Shown piece by piece: positions 43,807-53,309 of a stretch of 64,000 nucleotides of DNA (the stretch's first letter is position 1; each line of letters starts with the position of its first letter). Both the position numbers and the translations under genes were made by a program. The notes beneath the pieces were generated by a model. That model searched no databases. It was not told the origin of the DNA and saw only the letters and a program-made list of their open reading frames with translations. The stretch is taken from the NCBI RefSeq assembly GCF_030326305.1, contig NZ_JACAKB010000013.1:1-64000 (forward strand). Direction: 5' to 3'. This DNA comes from Myroides odoratimimus. GTDB taxonomy: Bacteria; Bacteroidota; Bacteroidia; Flavobacteriales; Flavobacteriaceae.

Positions 43807-44239
43807 GACTAAGTACGATATAAAGAAGATGGACTCAACGATATTGAGGACAGCGACTAATTATTTATTACCTCTACTGCTATTATTCTCTCTTTTCGTA
43901 TTGTTAAGAGGACATTATTTATCAGGAGGAGGTTTTGTAGGAGGGTTGATAGCATCTATAGCATTTGTATTGCATGCTTTTGCATATACAACTAGAAGAA
44001 CATTGAGACTGTTCCAGATTCCCCCACGTATGTTGATACCTATAGGATTGACAATTTCTTTTATAAGTGGTTTTTTGCCAGTGTTATTAGGTAGACCATT
44101 TATGACTGGGGTATGGTTTGCAGATAATGTAGCGGTTATAGGTTCTGTGGGAACTGCTTTATTTTTTGATATTGGAGTTTATTTAGTGGTAGTTGGTGTT
44201 GTGCTAACTATATTATTAACTATTTCAGAAAGTGAATAA
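43796..44239 (+). CDS. mrpB: Mrp Na+/H+ antiporter subunit B
   Basis: 147 residues with four membrane helices. HYLSGGGFVGGLIASIAFVLHA is the conserved MrpB motif. It overlaps mrpA by 11 bases. The N-terminus is charged, as expected for a cytoplasmic start. It is part of the integral core of the Mrp complex, and a separate B gene places this operon in group 1 (A and B not fused). Confidence 0.92.
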   Translation: MKNKTKYDIKKMDSTILRTATNYLLPLLLLFSLFVLLRGHYLSGGGFVGGLIASIAFVLHAFAYTTRRTLRLFQIPPRMLIPIGLTISFISGFLPVLLGRPFMTGVWFADNVAVIGSVGTALFFDIGVYLVVVGVVLTILLTISESE

Positions 44240-44250
44240 AAGAGATAAGT

Positions 44251-44604
44251 ATGGAATTACTATTAGTATTATTAGTTGGAATTTTATATTCTGCAGGGAT
44301 ATACTTGATCTTGCGTAGAAGTATGGTTAAGTTACTTTTAGGGTTTATGATGCTAGGTAATGGCGCCAATATATTAATCTTCTTGATGGGGGAATTAACC
44401 AAAGGGAAAGCACCTATTATTAATGGAGAGAGTAAACATTTTACAGATGTATATGCAGATCCAGTGCCTCAAGCATTAATCTTGACAGCCATAGTTATCA
44501 GTTTTGGATTGACAGCTTTTGCAATTATTTTATTGAAAAAAGTACATGAAACAACAGGAACTGATGATTTAGATTCACTTAATATCCAAGATTTAGATAT
44601 ATGA
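44251..44604 (+). CDS. mrpC: Mrp Na+/H+ antiporter subunit C (NuoK-like)
   Basis: 117 residues with three membrane helices, related to NuoK/ND4L. Motifs are LILRRSMVKLLLGFMMLGNGANILIFLMG and DPVPQALILTAIVISFGLTAFAIILL. It is placed between B and D as usual. The stop and the mrpD start share ATGA (4-base overlap), so translation is coupled. Confidence 0.94.
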   Translation: MELLLVLLVGILYSAGIYLILRRSMVKLLLGFMMLGNGANILIFLMGELTKGKAPIINGESKHFTDVYADPVPQALILTAIVISFGLTAFAIILLKKVHETTGTDDLDSLNIQDLDI

Positions 44605-46112
44605 TTTCGAACTTTATATTAGCTCCTATATTAGCACATATGTTGACGGCTATTGTCCTGTTGTTCTTCTGGAAGAATGTACAGGCACAGAAGACCGTAA
44701 GTGTGATAGGTAATATAATCGGCTTCTTTGTAAGCTTAAGATTGTTTACCTTAATATGGGAAAATGGAAATATGACCTTACAGATGGGAGGCTGGGAAGC
44801 ACCATTTGGAATTACTTTCGTAGGTGACATGTTGAGCGCTACGATGGTGATGCTTACTGCTATTGTTTCATTAGCTGTAGGTATATACTCAACAGCTGCG
44901 ACTAACATTAGTCGCATACGATATGGGCACTTCTTTATCTATCACTTCCTAATCATGGGATTGATGGGAGCCTTTTTGACAGGAGATATATTTAATCTTT
45001 ATGTGTGGTTTGAAGTAGTGATTATTTCTTCTTTTGTTTTATTGACATTAGGAGGAAAAAAGAGACAAATGGAAGGTGCTGTGAAGTATGTAACCATGAA
45101 TATGCTAGCATCCGTAATCTTCTTAACAGCCATCGGGATTCTATATGGGATAACAGGTAGTTTGAATATTGCAGACCTACCTGAACATGTAGCAGCAGTG
45201 GAGAATAGAGGATTAGTAACAGTGACCGCATTGTTGTTCTTTGTTGGTTTTGGTATTAAGTCAGCAGTATTCCCAATGTACTTTTGGTTGCCATCATCTT
45301 ACCATACACCGCCATCGGCTATCGGTGCTGTGTTTGGTGGATTGTTGACTAAGATGGGAGTGTATTCTATGATAAGAGTGTTCACAGTAGTGTTCGAACC
45401 TGATGATTTCGTATTACAAGTATTTATAGTTATTGCTATTCTTACGATGATAAGTGGCGCATTAGGAGTAATCAATAAAAGAAATATTAGAAGAATATTA
45501 TCTTACTTTATTGTTTGTCATATAGGATATCTGATAGCGGGTATTGGTATTTATACAGAGCTAGCTTTTGTAGGGGTAGTGTTTTATCTAATCCACGATG
45601 TCATTGTGAAGAGTAACTTCTTTATGATGAGTGGTCTGATACAAAAGATACGTGTAACGCAAGATATTTATCGACTAGGAGGATTCTATAAGGACTATCC
45701 AAAGCTGTCGATTGTCTTTGCGATTATCTTATTCTCTCTAGCAGGTATACCACCGTTGTCTGGGTTCTGGCCAAAGATACTTTTGTTCCAGGAGGCCTTT
45801 AAGCAGGAGAGTTATGTGTTATTAGGGACCTTGATATTTGCGAGCTTTATTACTTTATTTATTGTAGCTCGTATTTGGTCAGAAGTGTTTTGGAAAGATT
45901 TGCCAAAGCCAAATGCGGAAGAGGTAGACTATTTTGCACCGTTCCATACTAGAGGTAAAGTAGCTTTAGTATTACCAGTTATAGGATTAGCTGTAGTGTC
46001 ACTGTTGATAGGGTTTAATGCTTCTTTTGTATTTAAAGTAGCAGAACGAGTAGCATACGAATTAATGAACCCATCAATTTATATAGAATCAGTAATGCAT
46101 CATTTAAAATAA
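44601..46112 (+). CDS. mrpD: Mrp Na+/H+ antiporter subunit D
   Basis: 503 residues with about 14 membrane helices, related to NuoM/N. The motifs NLYVWFEVVIISSFVLLTLGG and GIKSAVFPMYFWLPSSYHTPPSA with PLSGFWPKILLFQEAF give the identity. Together with MrpA it forms the two proton-path-like modules. Its start overlaps mrpC by ATGA, and mrpE follows 7 bases later. Confidence 0.94.
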   Translation: MISNFILAPILAHMLTAIVLLFFWKNVQAQKTVSVIGNIIGFFVSLRLFTLIWENGNMTLQMGGWEAPFGITFVGDMLSATMVMLTAIVSLAVGIYSTAATNISRIRYGHFFIYHFLIMGLMGAFLTGDIFNLYVWFEVVIISSFVLLTLGGKKRQMEGAVKYVTMNMLASVIFLTAIGILYGITGSLNIADLPEHVAAVENRGLVTVTALLFFVGFGIKSAVFPMYFWLPSSYHTPPSAIGAVFGGLLTKMGVYSMIRVFTVVFEPDDFVLQVFIVIAILTMISGALGVINKRNIRRILSYFIVCHIGYLIAGIGIYTELAFVGVVFYLIHDVIVKSNFFMMSGLIQKIRVTQDIYRLGGFYKDYPKLSIVFAIILFSLAGIPPLSGFWPKILLFQEAFKQESYVLLGTLIFASFITLFIVARIWSEVFWKDLPKPNAEEVDYFAPFHTRGKVALVLPVIGLAVVSLLIGFNASFVFKVAERVAYELMNPSIYIESVMHHLK

Positions 46113-46119
46113 ACAGATT

Positions 46120-46602
46120 ATGTTGAAGTACTTTTTACTTAATTTATTATTGACATTTGTCTGGGTTGCTTTAACAGGACAGTTAAATTATTCTAACTTC
46201 ATCTTTGGAGGTGCGGCAGGATTCTTTATTTTATGGATGCTAACGAGAAGATCTAAGCAAGCAGATAAGGAATATTTCTATCGTGTACCGAAGATTATGA
46301 TTTTTATTCTCTATTTTCTTTATGATATGATGGAGGCTAACTTACGTGTAGCGATAGATGTAATGACACCTAATTATCATACAACACCTGGTATCATTAA
46401 GTATAACCTAGATGCTAAGACAGATTTTGAGATTACGATGTTGACCAATATTATCGCTTTGACTCCAGGTACTATGGTGATTGATATTGCAGAAGATAAA
46501 AGTTATGTTTATATACATACTATGTATTTAAGAGATAAACACAAGTTTATTAAGAATATGAAAGAGAGAACAGAAACTAAATTATTAGAGATATTGCGAT
46601 GA
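46120..46602 (+). CDS. mrpE: Mrp Na+/H+ antiporter subunit E
   Basis: 160 residues with two or three membrane helices near the N-terminus, then a cytoplasmic domain with the conserved TMLTNIIALTPGTMVIDIAEDKSYVYIH. It is a short gene of the core complex. It overlaps mrpF by 4 bases (ATGA). Confidence 0.92.
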   Translation: MLKYFLLNLLLTFVWVALTGQLNYSNFIFGGAAGFFILWMLTRRSKQADKEYFYRVPKIMIFILYFLYDMMEANLRVAIDVMTPNYHTTPGIIKYNLDAKTDFEITMLTNIIALTPGTMVIDIAEDKSYVYIHTMYLRDKHKFIKNMKERTETKLLEILR

Positions 46603-46874
46603 CAGTAGAAGATTATTTAATATATGTAATTATGCCTATCATCAGCTTGTCTTTAATCTTCATATTTATAAGATTTCTAAAGGGGCCAAGCGTATCAGAT
46701 AGAGTAGTTGCTCTAGACTTACTGATTACAGTAGGAGTAGGGGTTATTGGAGTGTTTAGCTTGATTGCTAATGACCCGATATTCCTAGACGTGGCAATGA
46801 TATTAGCATTAATAGCATTCTTGAGTACAGTGGCTTTTGCCTATTATTTATTAAAAAGGAATAGAGATGATTGA
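46599..46874 (+). CDS. mrpF: Mrp Na+/H+ antiporter subunit F
   Basis: 91 residues with three membrane helices and the motif GPSVSDRVVALDLLITVGVGVIGVFS. It is coupled to mrpE by a 4-base overlap and to mrpG by an 8-base overlap. It has the usual short length for MrpF. Confidence 0.92.
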   Translation: MTVEDYLIYVIMPIISLSLIFIFIRFLKGPSVSDRVVALDLLITVGVGVIGVFSLIANDPIFLDVAMILALIAFLSTVAFAYYLLKRNRDD

Positions 46875-47265
46875 TATTGTGATAATGATATTAAGTACTG
46901 TAGGAGCGGTTTTTGTATTGATAGCTTCTATTGGGATAGTGCGTATGCCTGATTTCTATACAAGACTGTCTATTACTATTAAGGCAGCGACTTTAGGTAT
47001 TGGCTGTATTCTTACAGCAGCAGCTATCCATTTTGCGGAGTTTTCGACAACGACAAAGGTGTTAGCAATTATATTTTTCTTGTTTATCACTTCACCTGTG
47101 GCAGCATTTTTGATTGCAAGAACGGCTTATATTACAGGGATAAAGCTATGGGATAAGTCTGTGGTAGATGAACTACAGAATCGATATGACAACCATAATA
47201 ACATTCCTTTAGATGCCTGTAGTGATGAAAAAGTAACCACTAAGGAGCAATCAGATAAAGAATAA
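46867..47265 (+). CDS. mrpG: Mrp Na+/H+ antiporter subunit G
   Basis: 132 residues with three membrane helices and the family motif IGIVRMPDFYTRLSITIKAATLGIGCILTA. It overlaps mrpF by 8 bases and ends the operon. The C-terminal tail of about 35 residues is charged and probably cytoplasmic. No clear terminator follows; the next gene starts 65 bases later with its own TATCTTCG box. Confidence 0.92.
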   Translation: MIDIVIMILSTVGAVFVLIASIGIVRMPDFYTRLSITIKAATLGIGCILTAAAIHFAEFSTTTKVLAIIFFLFITSPVAAFLIARTAYITGIKLWDKSVVDELQNRYDNHNNIPLDACSDEKVTTKEQSDKE

Positions 47266-47300
47266 TTACTAGAATTGAGGATGATTTATAGAATTAAATT

Positions 47301-47308
47301 TATCTTCG
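47301..47308 (+). promoter_or_regulatory. Weak -7 box of the S46 peptidase gene
   Basis: TATCTTCG differs from TAnnTTTG by one base and lies 22 bases before the ATG at 47331. Confidence 0.35.
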
Positions 47309-47330
47309 CATTTCTAACATACTAATTAAT

Positions 47331-49484
47331 ATGAAAAAAATCGTTTTATTTTTAACTGCATTCATATTAGCGATACCTACTACGGTAAAAGCTGATGAAG
47401 GGATGTGGTTCTTAATGTTCATAGAGCGTTTAAACCAACGCGATATGGAGAAGATGGGACTACAGTTGACATCTGAAGAGATATATAGTATCAATAATCA
47501 TTCGTTGAAAGATGCTATTATACAGTTTGATGGTGGATGTACAGCAGAGATTATATCTAACCAAGGTTTGGTATTGACTAACCACCACTGTGGATATGAT
47601 AAAATAGCTAAATTATCTACACCAGAAGATGATATCTTAACGAATGGATTCTGGGCAAAAGACAAAGCTAGTGAGAGAGCAGCTAAAGGTCTTTCTGTTC
47701 GTTTCTTTGTGAGAATGGACAATGTAACAAAGCGTATCTTAAGTGTTGTTAATGATAAGATGTCTGAGGTTGAAAGAGAGAAAGCAATCAACCAAGAGAT
47801 CGCTAAGGTTCAAAAAGAAAATGATGGAGATGGTAAATACACTGTTTCTGTAAAATCATTTTTTCAAGGTAATGAATTCTATTACTTCGTATACCAAGAT
47901 TACAATGATGTTCGTTTAGTAGGAACTCCTCCTAATAGTATTGGTAAATATGGAGGGGATACTGATAACTGGGAATGGCCACGTCATACAGGTGACTTCT
48001 CTTTATTCCGTGTGTATACTGATAAAGATGGTAACCCTGCAGAGTACTCTGCTGATAATGTACCAATGGTTCCTAAACACCATTTACCAGTATCTATCAC
48101 AGGTATTAAAGAAGGTGATTTCTCTATGATATTAGGATATCCAGGACGTACAAATAGATGGATGCCTGCACAAGGAGTAGAGCAAAATATTAAGTTCGCT
48201 TATCCAGCTTGGGTTGAAGGATCTAAGTTAGGGATGGATGTAATGAAGAAATACATGGCTACAAACGATGCAGTACGTCTTAACTATGCCTCTAAATATG
48301 CAGGTGTAGCAAACTACTGGAAGAACCGTCAAGGTATGATTGATGCATTGACTCAACATCAGACTGTAGCAACTAAAACAAAAGCGGAAAAAGATTTCCA
48401 TAAATGGGCGTCTAAAAAAGAGAACGCTGCTAAATACGGAAATGTAATAGCTGATATTAACGCATGGTACAAAGCGACTAATGAGAAGTCTCGTCATGAT
48501 AATTACTTAATGACAATGTTGCGTACTTCTAATTTAGTAGCTGCGCCATATCGTTTAGCTGGTGGTATGGAAGCGTATGCTGCTGGTGATGATAAGAAAC
48601 GTGCTGAGATGTTACCTGAGTTTAAAGAGTACATTAAGAGTATCTATGGTAGTACTTATGAGCCATTAGAAAGAGAAATGTTAGCTAAGCAATTAGCTCT
48701 TTATGCAACTAAATCTACAGGATATGCAATTGCTCCTTATGTAGCAGAAATCAACAAAGAGTACAATGGTGATTTTGAAAAGTATGTAGATGAAATCTTT
48801 GAAAAAAGTGTATTTGCTAATCAAGAAGCTATCGATGCGTTCTTAGCAGATCCTAAAGGAGTTACTATTTCTCGTGATCCAATGTTGAAGTTATCTGTAG
48901 CTATTATGGATTACTATAGAGCTATGCCTGATAATGTAAGTGCATTAGAAGATAAGTTCCAAAAGGCATATAGATTATTTGTAGATGGAGTACAAAAAAG
49001 TAATCCTACAGGTAAATACTATCCAGATGCAAACTCTACTTTGCGTTTAACTTATGGTACTGTAAAAGATCTACCAAGAGGAAATAAAGTAAATGATGCT
49101 GCAGAGAACTGGTTTACTACTTTAAAAGGTACAGTTGCTAAACATAAAGTAGGTGACGAAGAGTTCGAAGCACCACAAAAACTAATCGACTTATATAATA
49201 AGAAAGATTATGGGGTGTATGCTGATAAAGCTGGACACATGCCTGTAAACTTCTTGACTAATCATGATATCACAGGAGGTAACTCAGGTTCTCCAGTATT
49301 AAATGGAAAAGGAGAGTTGATTGGACTTGCTTTTGATGGTAACATCGAAGCGATGGCAGGAGACGTTATTTATGACCCTAAATTACAACGTACAATTAAC
49401 GTAGATATTCGTTACGTACTATTCATTATAGATAAGTTCGCTGACGCTAAACATATTGTAGACGAGATGACTATTGTAAAATAG
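47331..49484 (+). CDS. S46 dipeptidyl-peptidase, DPP7 type
   Basis: 717 residues with a signal peptide (about 1-21), so periplasmic. Catalytic motifs are LTNHHCGYDK (His85/His86) and GGNSGSPVLNGKG (Ser652). The residue 18 positions after the serine, which sets P1 preference in this family, is Gly670 (IGLAFDGN). Arginine there gives DPP11 (acidic P1), glycine gives DPP7 (hydrophobic P1), so this is predicted to be DPP7. It releases dipeptides from peptides, as used by asaccharolytic bacteria. The start follows mrpG by 65 bases. Confidence 0.9.
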   Translation: MKKIVLFLTAFILAIPTTVKADEGMWFLMFIERLNQRDMEKMGLQLTSEEIYSINNHSLKDAIIQFDGGCTAEIISNQGLVLTNHHCGYDKIAKLSTPEDDILTNGFWAKDKASERAAKGLSVRFFVRMDNVTKRILSVVNDKMSEVEREKAINQEIAKVQKENDGDGKYTVSVKSFFQGNEFYYFVYQDYNDVRLVGTPPNSIGKYGGDTDNWEWPRHTGDFSLFRVYTDKDGNPAEYSADNVPMVPKHHLPVSITGIKEGDFSMILGYPGRTNRWMPAQGVEQNIKFAYPAWVEGSKLGMDVMKKYMATNDAVRLNYASKYAGVANYWKNRQGMIDALTQHQTVATKTKAEKDFHKWASKKENAAKYGNVIADINAWYKATNEKSRHDNYLMTMLRTSNLVAAPYRLAGGMEAYAAGDDKKRAEMLPEFKEYIKSIYGSTYEPLEREMLAKQLALYATKSTGYAIAPYVAEINKEYNGDFEKYVDEIFEKSVFANQEAIDAFLADPKGVTISRDPMLKLSVAIMDYYRAMPDNVSALEDKFQKAYRLFVDGVQKSNPTGKYYPDANSTLRLTYGTVKDLPRGNKVNDAAENWFTTLKGTVAKHKVGDEEFEAPQKLIDLYNKKDYGVYADKAGHMPVNFLTNHDITGGNSGSPVLNGKGELIGLAFDGNIEAMAGDVIYDPKLQRTINVDIRYVLFIIDKFADAKHIVDEMTIVK

Positions 49485-49501
49485 TTCATTTAGTTAAAGT
49501 T

Positions 49502-49538
49502 CACAAAACGCCTAAATTATTTAGGCGTTTTTTTTGTG
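49502..49538 (+). terminator. Terminator of the S46 peptidase gene
   Basis: AAAACGCCTAAAT / TTTAGGCGTTTT stem with a 3-base loop and a long T tract. Confidence 0.9.
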
Positions 49539-49568
49539 CATAAATGTTTCGTGAATTAAGTTTACATC

Positions 49569-50573
49569 ATGAAAAAGTATGTGTTATTTATCTGTTTAAT
49601 ATTATTGGTCGGCTGTGGCTCTAAGGGAGATAAGGACTTGCAGACGAAGTTGTCTTTTTACTATTGGAGAACTAACTTTCAGTTAGACTCACTAGAAAGA
49701 ACTACGCTTAAAGAGTTAGAAGTGGACAAGCTTTATATTCGCTATTTTGATATTGGACTACAAGGTAATTCTCCTATACCTATACGACCTATACTGTTTA
49801 AAGATTCTATTCCTAATCTAGAGATTGTTCCAGTTGTATATATAAAGAATGAAGTCTTAGTGAATACTAAGGTAGATAGAGAATTGTCAAAAAAGATAAT
49901 AGACTATATCAATCAAATTAATAAACACAACCATATACAGATAAGTGAGATACAGCTAGACTGTGATTGGAGCTTGAAGAGTAAGGATTCTTTTTTTGAG
50001 TTAATAGAGTCGATTAAGAAAGAAAGCCAGTGGAAGGTGTCATCTACGATTAGACTGCACCAAGTGAAATACGCTGCTAAGACAGGAATCCCAAAGGTGG
50101 ACTATGGCGTACTGATGTATTATAATATGGGGACTATCTCAGCAGATTCGTTGAACTCTATTTATGACCGTAATATAGGAAGCAAATATATAGGGGCGTT
50201 AGCTGATTACCCTTTAGAGCTGAAGTATGCTTTTCCTATCTATTCATGGGTAGTACATACTAGAGCTAATAAAGTTGTTCGCTTAATCAGTAGAGTTCGT
50301 ACAGATGAAGTGGATAAAATAAGTGCTTTTAAAAGAATAGATGAGACTAGATATAGTGTGACAAAAGAAGGAATGTATTTTGGACAGTTGTTTTTAGTCG
50401 GCGATCAGATAAAAGTAGAAACGACTACTAGCGAGCAGTTGTTAGAAATGAAAAAAGACTTAGAGAAGGCAAGTGGGAAGTGCCCCTCTGAAATTATACT
50501 ATATGATTTAAATTCAAGAAATATCCCTTATTATGAAAAAGAAGTTTGGAAAAAGATTGTTGTATGCGAGTAG
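49569..50573 (+). CDS. Lipoprotein with DUF3142-like TIM-barrel features
   Basis: 334 residues with a lipobox (LVGC, Cys16). EIQLDCDWSLKSKDSFFELIESIKKE, STIRLHQVKYAAKTGIPKVDYGVLMYYNMG and KYAFPIYSW follow the order of core beta strands seen in DUF3142 (a TIM-barrel, glycoside-hydrolase-like family). I am moderately sure of that match. The next gene overlaps its end by 41 bases, so the two proteins are made together. It is predicted to be membrane-anchored in the envelope. Confidence 0.55.
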   Translation: MKKYVLFICLILLVGCGSKGDKDLQTKLSFYYWRTNFQLDSLERTTLKELEVDKLYIRYFDIGLQGNSPIPIRPILFKDSIPNLEIVPVVYIKNEVLVNTKVDRELSKKIIDYINQINKHNHIQISEIQLDCDWSLKSKDSFFELIESIKKESQWKVSSTIRLHQVKYAAKTGIPKVDYGVLMYYNMGTISADSLNSIYDRNIGSKYIGALADYPLELKYAFPIYSWVVHTRANKVVRLISRVRTDEVDKISAFKRIDETRYSVTKEGMYFGQLFLVGDQIKVETTTSEQLLEMKKDLEKASGKCPSEIILYDLNSRNIPYYEKEVWKKIVVCE

Positions 50574-52854
50574 CTTATCACTGCTGTTAGGAGCAGGTGT
50601 GTACTCATACGGATGTGCTGATGGGTGGTGGAGTTATTCCTCTGTTTCAAGTTTTACACCAGAAGCATTTGTAGATAACTCATACAAGCCTTTGTTTTTT
50701 GCACCTTATGAGAAGTTCTATGATGGTGCATATATGTATAACGCTGGTATGTATAATGAGGATATTGTTAAAGAATGGACACAATATTTAGGCAATGCTG
50801 TACCAGCTGATGTGGTGAAGGAGTGTTTAGTGTCTAATGAGTTTGAGATGGACACGATGTATACTATACATAGCGAACTGAGAAAAGGGAAAAAAAGAAG
50901 TAGTATCTATGACTTAGACTTAAAGAATAAGAAAGTAGAGAACTTTATTAACTTTCTAAACTTTGCGAAAACAGTAGAACAATATTCAGCTCAAGAGTTT
51001 GAGTATTGGAACTATGAACAGCAAGTAAAAGAACAATTGCCAACAGAGTACGCTAATAAAGTGCAGAGCTTCTATGAGAAGATGGATAAGAAGGATACTT
51101 TTTTTGCGAATAGAATGTGGTTTCAAGTGATGAAAGCTAAGTTCTACTCAGCAGATAAGAGTAGTGTGATTGCTTATTTTGAATCTACAGCGAGTAGTCA
51201 ACCTCAGAATACACTGTATTATAGAGCGATGTCTTATGTAGCAGGAGCATATTATGAACAAGCTAATTTTGCGAAGTCAAACCTTTTATACGCTACTGTT
51301 TTTGATAGAGAACCTTCTATGCGTCAAGTAGCTTTGTATAACTTTAAGCCTCTTGATAAAGCTTCTATTACAAAAATAGTAGAGAATACAGACGACAGAG
51401 ATGTGAAAGCAGCTATATGGTCTATCATGGGATACTATGATGATCTAGGTGAATCCATGAAACGCGCTTATGAGGTCAACTCTAAGAGCCCTCATATAGA
51501 CTATATTTTGACGAGATGGGTGAATATGCAAGAACAAGAAGTCAATGTATTTGCAGAAAGTAGTTTTAAGTCTCGTGATGAGTATTTCAAGGCGATTAAG
51601 AAGAAGATAGATCAGAATACACTGAAGTGGATAAAGTCTGTAGCAGATAAACCACAAGAAGTAGCTAATCCTGTACTGTGGAAGTTAGCTGCAGGATATA
51701 TGGATATCTTCCAAGGAGAATATAAGAACGCCACTAAACAGATAGAAGAAGCTAGTAGTTACTCTAAAAAGGAAGACAAATTATTGGCAGAACAAATCAG
51801 ATTGTTTGCTTTGATTAATACAGTATCTCAAGTCAAAAAGTTAGATAAGAATACAGAAGAAAAACTATTGCCAGAACTAAAATGGGTATATACAGAGCTA
51901 GTGAAGAATGACTATAGTGATCCTTTTAGATATGAGTATGCGGCAAGTTGGATTAGACAGTTTTTATCAGCTACTTATAAAGAGCAAGGCAATGCTATCA
52001 TGGCAGAGATATTAAACTCTCAAGGTGTAGCTTTTTATAAAGAAAAGAAACAGTCTAATGCTATGGAGAGCTTCTTGCTAAAAACGAATCATTCAGAGAT
52101 AGAGCAGCTATTCACTTCTTTGTATCAATATAATCTAAGTGATATCTATGAGAGTAGAGCGATTCATTTATTCTATGAAGATAAGATAGATGAGGCTATT
52201 GTAGAAATGAAGAAGGCTGTGCCTATCAAGAAGAAGAACACTTATAACGATGAGTACACCGTGTTGATGTATAATACAGCTACACTTTTAGGTAATCCAT
52301 TTAACGGAAAGATCAAGGACTGTAACGATTGTGATCATGCAGCTAAGCAGACTACCATTTATACGAAGCTATCCTTCTTAGAGAAGCTAAGAGATATGAA
52401 ATCAAATATTGCTAATGGTACAGATGTATTTAGCAATGCACTCTTAGTGGGTAACGCTTATTATAATGCTACATATTTTGGTAATGCACGTGTATTGTAT
52501 TATAATAGTATTTGGGATGAGTATGGAAGTAATAGTATTGGCATGGAGAATAAATCTAGTATCTTGAATATGAACAACGCTAGAAAATACTATACCATAG
52601 CTAAGCAACATGCGACTACAAAAGAAGAAAAAGCAAAGTTAGCTTATTTCGATGCTAAGCTTGAGCGAAATGAATTCTATGTACAGACTTATCATAACAA
52701 GGATTATTATATGGGAGCATGGGGAGATGATATCATGTTTAAGAAGTGGAATGGCTTCTCAGAGTTAGCTGCTAACTATAGTGATACGAAATATTATCAG
52801 GAAGTGATTAAAGAATGTGGTTACTTTAGAAAGTATTTAGGACTGAATTATTAA
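50533..52854 (+). CDS. Large helical-repeat envelope protein
   Basis: 773 residues with an N-terminal hydrophobic segment ending in YGCADGWW, a possible lipoprotein site at Cys28. The rest is helix-rich and has the feel of TPR-type repeats (YYRAMSYVAGAYYEQANFAKSNLLYATVF, TVLMYNTATLLGNPF, NAYYNATYFGNARVLYYNSI). No enzyme motif. It overlaps the DUF3142-like gene by 41 bases and is translated with it. The pair could form an envelope complex in which this part provides a scaffold. The function is unknown. Confidence 0.6.
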   Translation: MKKKFGKRLLYASSLSLLLGAGVYSYGCADGWWSYSSVSSFTPEAFVDNSYKPLFFAPYEKFYDGAYMYNAGMYNEDIVKEWTQYLGNAVPADVVKECLVSNEFEMDTMYTIHSELRKGKKRSSIYDLDLKNKKVENFINFLNFAKTVEQYSAQEFEYWNYEQQVKEQLPTEYANKVQSFYEKMDKKDTFFANRMWFQVMKAKFYSADKSSVIAYFESTASSQPQNTLYYRAMSYVAGAYYEQANFAKSNLLYATVFDREPSMRQVALYNFKPLDKASITKIVENTDDRDVKAAIWSIMGYYDDLGESMKRAYEVNSKSPHIDYILTRWVNMQEQEVNVFAESSFKSRDEYFKAIKKKIDQNTLKWIKSVADKPQEVANPVLWKLAAGYMDIFQGEYKNATKQIEEASSYSKKEDKLLAEQIRLFALINTVSQVKKLDKNTEEKLLPELKWVYTELVKNDYSDPFRYEYAASWIRQFLSATYKEQGNAIMAEILNSQGVAFYKEKKQSNAMESFLLKTNHSEIEQLFTSLYQYNLSDIYESRAIHLFYEDKIDEAIVEMKKAVPIKKKNTYNDEYTVLMYNTATLLGNPFNGKIKDCNDCDHAAKQTTIYTKLSFLEKLRDMKSNIANGTDVFSNALLVGNAYYNATYFGNARVLYYNSIWDEYGSNSIGMENKSSILNMNNARKYYTIAKQHATTKEEKAKLAYFDAKLERNEFYVQTYHNKDYYMGAWGDDIMFKKWNGFSELAANYSDTKYYQEVIKECGYFRKYLGLNY

Positions 52855-52860
52855 GAATGA

Positions 52861-52890
52861 AAAAAGCTCAAGGACACTTGAGCTTTTTAT
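52861..52890. terminator. Bidirectional terminator
   Basis: 12-bp arms AAAAAGCTCAAG / CTTGAGCTTTTT with a GACA loop, between the repeat-protein gene and the convergent DUF4190-like gene. Confidence 0.85.
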
Positions 52891-52903
52891 ATTTATAGAG
52901 TAT

Positions 52904-53203
52904 CTATTTATTGATATAGATGAGTAGTACAGATGTAATACCTATAGAAATTACCAGCGGAAATAATGATATAATAATAGAAACTAAGGGCATAGTAGTA
53001 CTGACAAAAGCCTTTTTAGCTCTTCGATAGGATGCGATGCCAAAGGCAAGACCTATAAGACTAAAAAAGCTAGAGATAAAATTGATAAAAGGAATCCAAC
53101 AAATAATGAATGCAATAACAGAGCATACAAAAGAGATAATGTAATAAACAAGACTCGTATCTCTGTGGTTATTTATTTCATAATAGGATTTATCAGGTTG
53201 CAT
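52904..53203 (-). CDS. DUF4190-like small membrane protein
   Basis: 99 residues with two hydrophobic segments (about 18-52 and 72-97) separated by the short loop GIASYRRAKKAF, a pattern found in DUF4190 proteins. It is made of little else. It stands alone and is divergent from mpl. Its role is not known. Confidence 0.6.
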   Translation of the reverse strand: MQPDKSYYEINNHRDTSLVYYIISFVCSVIAFIICWIPFINFISSFFSLIGLAFGIASYRRAKKAFVSTTMPLVSIIISLFPLVISIGITSVLLIYINK

Positions 53204-53309
53204 GACTTATTAGCTAAAAATTGAATGTAATATAAAGAAAAAGAATTTCATATTGTTATTTAAATTGTAATTTTACAACTAATAGAATTGATAGAAAAAA
53301 ACTTATATA

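Noticed and set aside
44579-44917. Antisense open frames over the mrp operon
   Set aside because: They lie wholly within well-supported membrane protein genes and match no family; they reflect codon bias.
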